Source: CAZCBD01 sp964496755
GTDB taxonomy: Bacteria > Bacteroidota > Ignavibacteria > Ignavibacteriales > Melioribacteraceae
Length of the DNA stretch: 13,724 nucleotides
NCBI GenBank assembly: GCA_964496755.1
Contig: CAZCBD010000061.1
Coordinates: 1 to 13,724, forward strand
Direction of reading: 5' to 3'
The notes under the pieces were generated by a model. That model ran no database searches and was not told the DNA's origin. It was given only the letters and a program-made list of their open reading frames with translations. The position numbers and the translations under genes were made by a program. This document shows, in pieces, positions 7,463 through 13,208 of the stretch (position 1 is its first letter; each line of letters begins with the position of its first letter).

Positions 7463-8248
7463 TTGAAAGTAGGTTATTTGCAATTTGCGCCATATTTACA
7501 CCAACCAAAAAAAAATCTTGAATTAATATTATCACAATTGGAAAACATTTCTGCAGATTTAATAGTTTTACCCGAACTTGCATTAACGGGATACTTATTT
7601 GAATCTAAAAAGCAACTTGCAAAGCTTTCCGAGGAAATATCCGTTTCAAAAGTTTTTGATGAATTGAAAATATTTTCCGAAAAGAAAAAATTAACTTTGG
7701 TTATCGGTTTTTCGGAAAAGTGTGAAAATGACATTTTTAATAGTGCTGCAATTATTCAGCCCGGTAATTTGATTAGGGTATATAGAAAAACACATTTATT
7801 TGATTCGGAAAAGATGCTTTTTACCCCCGGCAATACAGGTTTTAAAACTTTTACCATTGAAAACACAACTGTTGGAGTAATGATTTGTTTTGATTGGGCA
7901 TTCCCTGAAGCAGCACGCACTTTAGCTTTAATGGGAGCGGATGTTATTGCTCATCCCTCAAATCTGGTTTTGAATTATTGCCAAGAGGCAATGATAACCC
8001 GATCAATTGAAAATCACATTTTTACAATTACGGCAAACAGAATAGGTACAGAAACATTACAAAATATTTCTTTAAATTTTACCGGGCAAAGCCAAATAAT
8101 AAGTCCCAAAGGGGAAATAATAAATCGTGATAAACCCGATAAACCAAATCTATTCCTAACCGAAATCAATATTACTGAAGCAAAGAATAAAAATATAACC
8201 GAGAATAATCATTTAATTGAAGATAGAAGACCCGAATTTTATTTTTAA
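7463..8248 (+). CDS. Carbon-nitrogen hydrolase (nitrilase superfamily amidase), TTG start
   Basis: This 261-aa cytoplasmic enzyme has the usual single-domain nitrilase-superfamily length. The Glu-Lys-Cys triad is visible: Glu38 in 'VLPELALTGY', Lys109 in 'YRKTHLF' and Cys142 in 'MICFDWAFPEAAR'. The conserved 'ENHIFTITANRIG' segment follows at about 183-195. Family members hydrolyse amides, for example omega-amidase, N-carbamoylputrescine amidase and beta-ureidopropionase. The sequence does not fix the substrate. Translation must start at TTG, because the first in-frame ATG is internal, and the first residues 'KVGYLQFAP' form the expected first strand. It is the only plus-strand gene in the window. 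It is divergent from the IclR-aminotransferase pair and ends 11 bp before the convergent gene at 8260. An omega-amidase acting on a transamination product is one plausible role, inferred from context only. Confidence 0.9.
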   Translation: MKVGYLQFAPYLHQPKKNLELILSQLENISADLIVLPELALTGYLFESKKQLAKLSEEISVSKVFDELKIFSEKKKLTLVIGFSEKCENDIFNSAAIIQPGNLIRVYRKTHLFDSEKMLFTPGNTGFKTFTIENTTVGVMICFDWAFPEAARTLALMGADVIAHPSNLVLNYCQEAMITRSIENHIFTITANRIGTETLQNISLNFTGQSQIISPKGEIINRDKPDKPNLFLTEINITEAKNKNITENNHLIEDRRPEFYF

Positions 8249-8259
8249 ATATTCCTATT

Positions 8260-9480
8260 TTATACTTTAAAACTTCCTCTTTCGTCTGAAATAATCTTTT
8301 TCTCTAAATATCTTTTTGTTGTAGTAGCACGTTTCATGGCATCTGTCATAGGATATTTCCCATAAGTATTTCTAATGGTTAAATATAAATCCAATATTTG
8401 TTTTTCATCTTCAGTAGTCCACAAATCAAATGATTTGTTTATTCCACTTTCTTCAATCGCTTTTTCCAAACACCCGCAAATGTAGCCGGGTCTGTTTACA
8501 TGATTATCTAATAATAGTGCAACTCCATATTCACTTTTGATAATCTCGGAAATAAAATGATTTTGAACTTTATAGTTAGGTGAATTATAAAATAAATTAA
8601 TTCTGGAAAATGCATGCTCAAGTTCAACGGATTGTATCAATAAATCTTGTCCGGCTTTCCAAAAGCGAAATGCCCATTCAACATTCCGTAATTTTTCTTT
8701 CTGGGACGTAGTTTCTATCTTTTCATTATTCAACTTTAGATAACCATTGAAACTATTAGCCGAAAAAATTTCAAGTCCAAAGCATCCAAAATATTTATTG
8801 TAGATATCTTTGTTTTTGTTAAATACTTTTTTCAGCAATGCCACTAATTCACCCGGATCGCTTCCCGCTCCAATTGTCCATTGAAACATTCCAAAAGTTA
8901 AAAATGAATTATCCCAAGTATTTATGGCATCCAAATTTCCCTCGTTTTCCGATACGGAAATAATAATATTTAATGCCGATTCGGTCATCCCGTTACTAAT
9001 AAGAATTGATTTATTTTCATCAATAAATTCTTTTGTCTTAACCTTACCTGAATAATAAATGCCCTTTTTAAATTTTGTGAATCGGACCCTATTTTCCGAA
9101 TCCGAAACATAAACTCTTTCTCGTCCATTTTCCAACACTTCATTAATTTCATAATTAGAGGTTTTTGAATTATCAGAATCAACCCGAATAGAATTTTCGT
9201 TATCAATTTTAATTTTGCAAGCCTCATAAATCTTAATTAGTAATTCATTTGTTACTTTTTCGCCGTTTGCCGAAAATGAAATTGAATTGCAAAATGCGGT
9301 TAAAGCATTTTTAGTACTGTTGCCATAAATCCCGTCGGCACCATATTTTGACCAATTCAATTCCAAGTCATAGGCCAAAAAATGTAAAGCGTTTTGAAGC
9401 ACTTTTACTTTCTCTCCTTTATTGCCAAATTCAATTTCAGTATGCATATCAATAAGTTTTTTGATTTCACTTAACAGCAT
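8260..9480 (-). CDS. Leaderless peptidoglycan-binding, lysozyme-like hydrolase (endolysin-like)
   Basis: The 406-aa protein begins at the ATG at 9480, preceded at 5 nt by AGGAG. An in-frame TTG at 9501 would add seven residues but has no ribosome site. Residues about 15-70 look like a PG_binding_1 domain ('NKGEKVKVLQNALHFL' and 'GADGIYGNSTKNALTAFC'). A polar linker spans about 95-150. Residues about 160-390 resemble a lysozyme-superfamily glycosidase: Glu178 and Glu180 in 'SVSENEGNLDAINTWD' and 'FLTFGMFQWTIGAGSDPGEL' mirror the 'E-G ... SFGxxQW' core of phage and bacterial muramidases. I infer peptidoglycan cleavage, with Glu178 or Glu180 as the acid catalyst. No signal peptide or membrane segment is visible, as in endolysins or injected effectors. 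It is the last gene of the minus-strand cluster, 117 bp after the NlpC/P60-like gene. The domain names are recognised by eye, not by search. Confidence 0.72.
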   Translation of the reverse strand: MLLSEIKKLIDMHTEIEFGNKGEKVKVLQNALHFLAYDLELNWSKYGADGIYGNSTKNALTAFCNSISFSANGEKVTNELLIKIYEACKIKIDNENSIRVDSDNSKTSNYEINEVLENGRERVYVSDSENRVRFTKFKKGIYYSGKVKTKEFIDENKSILISNGMTESALNIIISVSENEGNLDAINTWDNSFLTFGMFQWTIGAGSDPGELVALLKKVFNKNKDIYNKYFGCFGLEIFSANSFNGYLKLNNEKIETTSQKEKLRNVEWAFRFWKAGQDLLIQSVELEHAFSRINLFYNSPNYKVQNHFISEIIKSEYGVALLLDNHVNRPGYICGCLEKAIEESGINKSFDLWTTEDEKQILDLYLTIRNTYGKYPMTDAMKRATTTKRYLEKKIISDERGSFKV

Positions 9481-9485
9481 GTTAA

Positions 9486-9490
9486 CTCCT
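9486..9490 (-). promoter_or_regulatory. Ribosome binding site fixing the start of the lysozyme-like gene
   Basis: AGGAG on the minus strand ends 5 nt before the ATG at 9480. This favours that ATG over the in-frame TTG at 9501, whose upstream sequence is A/T only. Confidence 0.75.
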
Positions 9491-9528
9491 ATTTCAATCA
9501 AATTTATTTAATTTATATTTATAAGATC

Positions 9529-9603
9529 TTAAAATTTTTAATTTTAAATATTTAGGGCTCTATCATTTGAACATTTATTATTTTAATATTTATCATTTTA
9601 AGC
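9529..9603 (-). repeat. Five-unit 15-bp degenerate tandem repeat starting at the NlpC/P60-like stop codon
   Basis: On the minus strand the units are GCTTAAAATGATAAA, TATTAAAATAATAAA, TGTTCAAATGATAGA, GCCCTAAATATTTAA and AATTAAAAATTTTAA. The first two and the last fit the consensus NNTTAAAATRATWAA best, and unit 4 is the most diverged. Unit 1 contains the stop codon of the upstream gene (TAA at 9600-9598). First, second and last units closely match the corresponding units of the array at 12250-12309. The A/T richness makes chance similarity a concern. Confidence 0.55.
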
Positions 9604-10185
9604 CCAAACAGGTTCTGCAGTATAAACAGCACCTCCAATCAAATTTTTAACCTCAACCATACTCTTCTCATTAGGAGTAATAATAAGACCATGATCATTT
9701 AGCTGTTTTTGAGTCAAATTATTTTGTACTGCAATTTGAGGAACATTTTCACCAAAGGTTATTACTTTATTATCTCCTGAAACAACTGCCACATGGTCTA
9801 ATTTTGTGCCGTTCATTTTTCTGGAGAAAAAAACCAAATCACCAATTTCCGGCCAATCTGTTTTCACATCTGGCCCCATTCCCGGCATACCAAATTCTTT
9901 TCGTGATAATAATAATAAATCATCTTTAATTAAAGAAGTAGCATCTGAAAATTTCGATTTAATTATTTCCTTATAAATTTCTTTCAGTTCCGAATCAGTA
10001 ATTAATTTGACAGTAACAGCTGAAATCAAAATAAAATCGAAACAACAAATTCCTGAATCTGCAAGAGAAAAACCTTTTGAAGATTTTAAAACAAAATCTT
10101 TGTAACCACTATGTTCGCTATTTTTCCACTTTATATTTTTTCCTAAATAATGTCTTAAGTAGGAAACAACATCCGCTTTATTCAT
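9598..10185 (-). CDS. NlpC/P60-like (papain-fold) putative peptidoglycan amidase/endopeptidase, leaderless
   Basis: This 195-aa protein shows the pattern of a small Cys-His cell-wall peptidase. Candidate nucleophile Cys47 or Cys48 lies in 'DSGICCFDFI', followed by a hydrophobic helix. 'PEIGDLVFFSRK' (112-123) is the NlpC/CHAP-type turn before the active-site strand, and His131 in 'LDHVAVVSG' is the expected general base. There is no signal peptide, so export would need lysis, a holin-like route or another secretion path. The insert between the Cys and His blocks is long and mostly helical. The match to NlpC/P60 is by motif pattern only. CHAP amidase or a T6SS-amidase-like fold are alternatives, and an inactive relative cannot be excluded. 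AAAGGTG precedes the ATG. The gene begins 11 bp after the DUF2589 gene at 10197-10820, so the two are surely co-transcribed. Confidence 0.62.
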   Translation of the reverse strand: MNKADVVSYLRHYLGKNIKWKNSEHSGYKDFVLKSSKGFSLADSGICCFDFILISAVTVKLITDSELKEIYKEIIKSKFSDATSLIKDDLLLLSRKEFGMPGMGPDVKTDWPEIGDLVFFSRKMNGTKLDHVAVVSGDNKVITFGENVPQIAVQNNLTQKQLNDHGLIITPNEKSMVEVKNLIGGAVYTAEPVWA

Positions 10186-10196
10186 TTTTTCACCTT

Positions 10197-10820
10197 TTAT
10201 TTGTTTGAGTTATTATAATTGTTTTCTCTATTTCTTTTAATTTTTTCAATAGTAGCCTTATCGGCAAGAGGAGTAAAATCATTTGGTTTTTGGTCACTGG
10301 TATGCACCGGTATAGGATCAATTAGATTTGTATATTGATCGATAATTCTCATTACTCCTTCAGGAGGTTCGTTAGAAGCAAATGATAAGGATATATCGAT
10401 TATATCACTTGGTCTTCGTGTTACTTCATGATCACCTTTTGGTTTTGGAGCCAAGTTGACTTTAAATGATGAGCGAGTTGCATCCGATTCATCAATATCA
10501 TGAGTTGCTTTTTTTATATCAGCTTCTTCCATCCTAACAGACATTTCAACATTCATTTCCTTTAATGTTAAACCTTTAGGAGCAACAAGTGAAATCAAAG
10601 GAACTAGCATAAAATGTTTGTCATTAATATCGACCCTAACCATTTTAGCTCTAAGAGAGCCATCATCTTGTTTATCGAAAAATTGCTCTAACATATATAT
10701 ATATTGCTGAGCAACCATCGACATTGTTGATGAAGCCGCATGGTGCATTCCCCGCGTAATATCAGTTAGTTGCTGACTTGTTAGCGGGTTTTTGTTTTTT
10801 TTTGCAAATAATTTTCCCAT
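10197..10820 (-). CDS. DUF2589-like protein, second paralog
   Basis: This 207-aa protein of unknown function is predicted cytoplasmic, with no signal peptide or membrane segment. It appears to be a diverged paralog of the product of 10893-11537. Both have an N-terminal helix rich in Ala/Met, a beta-rich middle with a 'VPLISLVAPKGLTLKEMNVEMSV' block (here about 73-95), and a C-terminal 'PPEGVMRIID' motif (152-161; the partner has 'PPEALMRVID'). The tail is charged and Asn-rich. I chose the ATG at 10820, since the alternative GTG at 10832 has no upstream ribosome site; GTGAG before the ATG is only a weak one. A terminator hairpin separates it from its paralog, while it is tightly coupled (11 bp) to the NlpC/P60-like gene. 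DUF2589 membership is weaker than for the partner. No function is assigned. Confidence 0.72.
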   Translation of the reverse strand: MGKLFAKKNKNPLTSQQLTDITRGMHHAASSTMSMVAQQYIYMLEQFFDKQDDGSLRAKMVRVDINDKHFMLVPLISLVAPKGLTLKEMNVEMSVRMEEADIKKATHDIDESDATRSSFKVNLAPKPKGDHEVTRRPSDIIDISLSFASNEPPEGVMRIIDQYTNLIDPIPVHTSDQKPNDFTPLADKATIEKIKRNRENNYNNSNK

Positions 10821-10849
10821 TTTAAATCTCACTTATAAATTTAGATAAC

Positions 10850-10878
10850 AAAAAATAAGGCGGAAGAAACCCTCCGCC
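10850..10878 (-). terminator. Intrinsic terminator/attenuator between the two DUF2589 genes
   Basis: On the minus strand GGCGGA (complement of 10873-10878) pairs with TCCGCC (complement of 10859-10864) around an 8-nt loop. A T-rich tract follows (complement of 10850-10857). It lies 15 bp past the stop of the upstream DUF2589 gene and 30 bp before the start of the second. If only partly efficient, it would make the upstream DUF2589 protein more abundant than the downstream wall-hydrolase genes. Confidence 0.82.
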
Positions 10879-10892
10879 ATAATATGCAAAGA

Positions 10893-11537
10893 CTATTTCG
10901 GTTTGTTTTCTTCTTCAGGAGAAGGAAGCACACCATTTTCAGCACCCGAAGGCAACGCATCGGTATTTTGTGGTTTTGCATCAGGTAACTGTGTTGGTTT
11001 TGTAGCAGCATCAGTTAGAAAATCAATTACGCGCATTAGTGCTTCGGGTGGATCTTGTCTTTGAATCTTTGTATGAATTGAATATTTTGCACGTGTATCC
11101 GTTTTTCGTGTTTGTTCGGATTTGTGAGATGCACGTCCTTTTATTTCAACCTTAAAAGGTCCCCATCCCATGCTTGCACTTAAACTGGCTTCTGCTTCTG
11201 TTGAAGAGTGACTTTCTTCGGATTGACTAATTTCCAATTCAAAGTCAATTGTACCTTCTTCAACACAAATGTTTGGATGAGTAATAGCAGCCATCAAAGG
11301 AATTCTCATTTGTTTTTTTACAATTCCTTTATAATTGCCTGCCGAATCGACTAATGTCTCATCGTATTCGAATTGAACTGAAATGGCTTTGCCATCTTTA
11401 ATACAAACTGCCATTAAAAAATCGGCGTATGATTTACTTGCCTGAATCTGAGCCTTAATCATTGCATTTAACGGCCCTGAAATCATTTTGTCTAACGGTA
11501 GAGCATTAATAACCGAACCAACTAAACCGGTATCCAT
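10893..11537 (-). CDS. DUF2589 family protein, first paralog
   Basis: This 214-aa protein of unknown function matches my memory of the DUF2589 pattern. It has an N-terminal 'LPLDKMISGPLNAMIKAQIQAS' helix (13-34), then a beta-rich region with 'IPLMAAITHPNICVEEGTIDFELEI' (79-103). A Ser/Gly-rich segment 'STEAEASLSASMGWGPFKVEIKG' leads to 'HKSEQTRKTDTRAKYSIHTKI', and the protein ends with 'PPEALMRVIDFL' (163-174). The last 35 residues are a Pro/Asn/Glu-rich tail. No signal peptide or membrane helix is seen. The start has a strong GGAGG six nt upstream, the best ribosome site in the cluster, which suggests high expression. It sits between a membrane-protein gene and its paralog, in a cluster with a LytTR regulator and two peptidoglycan-active proteins. 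DUF2589 proteins have no function that I can state. A self-assembling or envelope-binding scaffold is only a guess. Confidence 0.8.
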   Translation of the reverse strand: MDTGLVGSVINALPLDKMISGPLNAMIKAQIQASKSYADFLMAVCIKDGKAISVQFEYDETLVDSAGNYKGIVKKQMRIPLMAAITHPNICVEEGTIDFELEISQSEESHSSTEAEASLSASMGWGPFKVEIKGRASHKSEQTRKTDTRAKYSIHTKIQRQDPPEALMRVIDFLTDAATKPTQLPDAKPQNTDALPSGAENGVLPSPEEENKPK

Positions 11538-11543
11538 AATTTA

Positions 11544-11548
11544 CCTCC
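11544..11548 (-). promoter_or_regulatory. Strong Shine-Dalgarno of the first DUF2589 gene
   Basis: GGAGG on the minus strand lies 6 nt before the ATG at 11537. Just upstream is a perfect A-T7-A7-T palindrome (11552-11567). This is the strongest ribosome site in the 8260-13038 cluster. Confidence 0.8.
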
Positions 11549-11594
11549 ATTATTTTTTTAAAAAAATGAGCCCACATAATTATTTATTGCAGCT

Positions 11595-11636
11595 GCACCA
11601 ATAATAAATTGGTGCTTTCAATCTAAAAATCGAAAG
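11595..11636 (-). promoter_or_regulatory. Two adjacent hairpins in the 5' region of the first DUF2589 gene
   Basis: GCACCAAT (11595-11602) and ATTGGTGC (11608-11615) form a perfect 8-bp stem with a 5-nt loop. CTTTC (11615-11619) and GAAAG (11632-11636) form a second stem sharing one base with the first. No T tract follows on the minus strand, so this is not a standard terminator. It could be a leader structure, an operator or a weak plus-strand element. The whole 11538-11713 spacer has no gene. Confidence 0.45.
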
Positions 11637-11713
11637 TCTATTATTTTGAAGGTTGGTTTTAAGTGGTATTTTTTTGGGCACAAAATAAACACAAGAAGAA
11701 TAACCGGTAGGTA

Positions 11714-12247
11714 CTAATTTCTAAAGACTTCTGTTTTCAAAGAATGCAAATACACAATAATAGCAGTGGCCAAAATAAATATCGAATAACAACAAGGTAT
11801 TGTTTTAAAATGCCTGAGTAATGTAAGCCATGCCTTTTTTTGAGGCACCCAATAAAGTGGTAAAACTCCAATAACCACAAATAAAAATGATATTAAAGTT
11901 AATTGAAGAAATTTTTGTGAGAATTCTTCATTTATCAGTTTCTTTTTTTTGTTAATTATAGGAACTACAAATACCGCAATGCTTAGACTAAACGAAGCTG
12001 TTGTAATAGCATTACCCTCAACATAGCCATATATTCCTATTTCTGTTTTATATTCCGGAATTTCACTATTTAATGTAAGCAGCAAATTTGTAAGTAAAAC
12101 GATTATTGCAAACCAATACGGTAACTTAATGAATCTGATTTCGCTTTCTATTTGATAACTAATTAATTTCTCCCACAATAATTTCCAACAAAAAATTCCA
12201 CTTAAATATAATATTGAAATTATTAGTCTAAAGATTAAAATATTCAT
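11714..12247 (-). CDS. Small polytopic membrane protein of unknown family
   Basis: I do not recognise the family of this 177-aa protein. Hydrophobicity suggests about five membrane-spanning segments near residues 5-22, 43-59, 80-98, 113-133 and 148-167. A lysine-rich loop ('NKKKKLINEEFSQK', about 99-112) after the third would be cytoplasmic by the positive-inside rule. No catalytic motif or metal-binding signature is seen. It has no clear Shine-Dalgarno; its ATG lies just beyond the 15-bp repeat array that joins it to the LytTR gene. LytTR regulators are often encoded beside their membrane partner (sensor, LytTR-regulatory system inhibitor or target). A sensor or inhibitor role, or a holin-like role with the downstream wall hydrolases, are both possible but not shown. 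Confidence 0.7.
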   Translation of the reverse strand: MNILIFRLIISILYLSGIFCWKLLWEKLISYQIESEIRFIKLPYWFAIIVLLTNLLLTLNSEIPEYKTEIGIYGYVEGNAITTASFSLSIAVFVVPIINKKKKLINEEFSQKFLQLTLISFLFVVIGVLPLYWVPQKKAWLTLLRHFKTIPCCYSIFILATAIIVYLHSLKTEVFRN

Positions 12248-12249
12248 TA

Positions 12250-12309
12250 CTTATATTTTTAATTTTAATTATTTTAAGTTTAATTATTTTAACTTCAATC
12301 ATTTTAAGT
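12250..12309 (-). repeat. Four-unit 15-bp tandem repeat filling the LytTR/membrane-protein spacer
   Basis: On the minus strand the units are ACTTAAAATGATTGA, AGTTAAAATAATTAA, ACTTAAAATAATTAA and AATTAAAAATATAAG. The array starts inside the last codons of the LytTR gene, so unit 1 includes the TAA stop (12306-12304), and ends 2 bp before the next ATG. It matches the order and sequence of units in the array at 9529-9603. It might be a protein-binding array, an mRNA stability element or a slippage-expanded tract. Confidence 0.65.
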
Positions 12310-13038
12310 TAGAAATGTTAATTTTTTTGATACTTCATAACGATAACTTCTACCCAAAGGGATAGTTTTATTTTTTAATTCTACTGTGTAATCATCCAAA
12401 TTAAAAGAAATAATATCCTTCACATTAACCACATAGTTTCGATGTACCCTCACAAAATCGTTCTCGGGTAATTTATACATTATATCCTTTAAAGATTGTC
12501 TTAATAAAAATTTACCGTTCTTTGTAAATAGGGTTGAATACTTTGATTCTACCTCAATATATTCAATTCCGTCTAACGGAACATTAACAACCTTTCGTGC
12601 TTTTTTTATGAAGAAAGAATTGAAACGGGTTGCTTGGCTTTCCGAATGATTAACTTTTTCGGAATTATGTTTACTAATACCCAAATCCACAATTTGTTTT
12701 AATAACGGAAATTGTATTGGTTTTGATAAATACGCAAATAAATTAGCATCTGAAAAATTAATTATCTTTTCGGTGCACTCTTTATTCCACATAATTACTA
12801 ATGGTACTTTATTAAACATTGAATTTTTTTTCAGTACTTTTTCCCAATTATAATCATCAGCAATATCCAAATTTATAATTATTATTTCAGGATCAGAGTT
12901 ATTAAATTTTCTTAGTATATCCATCTCATTGTTTGCTGCAATGATTATTTTATAACCTAATCTTTCGAAACTCTCTTTTAATTTTAATATTTCAAGTTCT
13001 TTCTTTGAAATAAAAAATAACTGTTTTTCATCCATCAT
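12304..13038 (-). CDS. LytTR-family response regulator with degenerate receiver domain
   Basis: This 244-aa regulator has an N-terminal receiver-like domain (about 5-122) and a C-terminal LytTR DNA-binding domain (about 141-243). The LytTR part includes 'GIEYIEVESKYSTLFTKNGKFLLRQSLKDI' and the hallmark 'DFVRVHRNYVVNVKDI' (194-209). In the receiver, Asp58 ('IIINLDIADDYN') and Lys106 ('YLSKPI') are retained. The usual acidic pair after the first strand is replaced by 'SKKE' (Lys12, Lys13), and the conserved Thr/Ser position after strand 4 appears to be Trp84 in 'VIMWN'. This suggests altered or phosphorylation-independent control. No histidine kinase gene is in the window. An AAAAGGTAA ribosome site precedes tandem ATGs, and the first is chosen. 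It heads the cluster of membrane, DUF2589 and wall-hydrolase genes, so it is the likely regulator of that cluster. Confidence 0.9.
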   Translation of the reverse strand: MMDEKQLFFISKKELEILKLKESFERLGYKIIIAANNEMDILRKFNNSDPEIIIINLDIADDYNWEKVLKKNSMFNKVPLVIMWNKECTEKIINFSDANLFAYLSKPIQFPLLKQIVDLGISKHNSEKVNHSESQATRFNSFFIKKARKVVNVPLDGIEYIEVESKYSTLFTKNGKFLLRQSLKDIMYKLPENDFVRVHRNYVVNVKDIISFNLDDYTVELKNKTIPLGRSYRYEVSKKLTFLT

Positions 13039-13132
13039 AATTACCTTTTTATAGTTTTACCCGGAAAACTCTTTAATTAAATAATTTAAAATAGAATTCA
13101 ATTTTTGAAAAATGTCTTCAAAATAAAAATAA

Positions 13133-13160
13133 GGGGTATGAACAGTAATATTTGGGGTAT
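13133..13160. promoter_or_regulatory. Two GGGGTAT direct repeats 21 bp apart upstream of the LytTR gene
   Basis: GGGGTAT occurs at 13133-13139 and 13154-13160, on the same helix face two turns apart. LytTR proteins such as AgrA bind paired direct repeats with about 21-bp periodicity. The site lies 95-122 bp upstream of the LytTR start. The motif does not match a LytTR consensus I know, so assignment rests on spacing and position. G/C-rich repeats stand out in this AT-rich spacer. Confidence 0.4.
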
Positions 13161-13162
13161 AA

Positions 13163-13189
13163 AAAAAGCCGTAAGAAATACGGCTTTTT
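13163..13189 (-). terminator. Bidirectional-looking terminator after the LysM gene
   Basis: AAAAAGCCGTA (13163-13173) and TACGGCTTTTT (13179-13189) form a perfect 11-bp stem with a 5-nt loop. On the minus strand the stem ends in T residues continued by the complement of 13161-13162. It is about 20 bp past the LysM gene stop. It isolates the LytTR gene from the upstream transcription unit. Confidence 0.88.
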
Positions 13190-13208
13190 AAAATTTATTT
13201 ATCTTTCC

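Noticed and set aside
8260..13038. Prophage remnant explanation for the wall-hydrolase/DUF2589 cluster
   Set aside because: No capsid, tail, portal, terminase or replication gene is present and the cluster includes its own LytTR regulator; the integrase at the left edge is IntI-type and separated by chromosomal metabolic genes.
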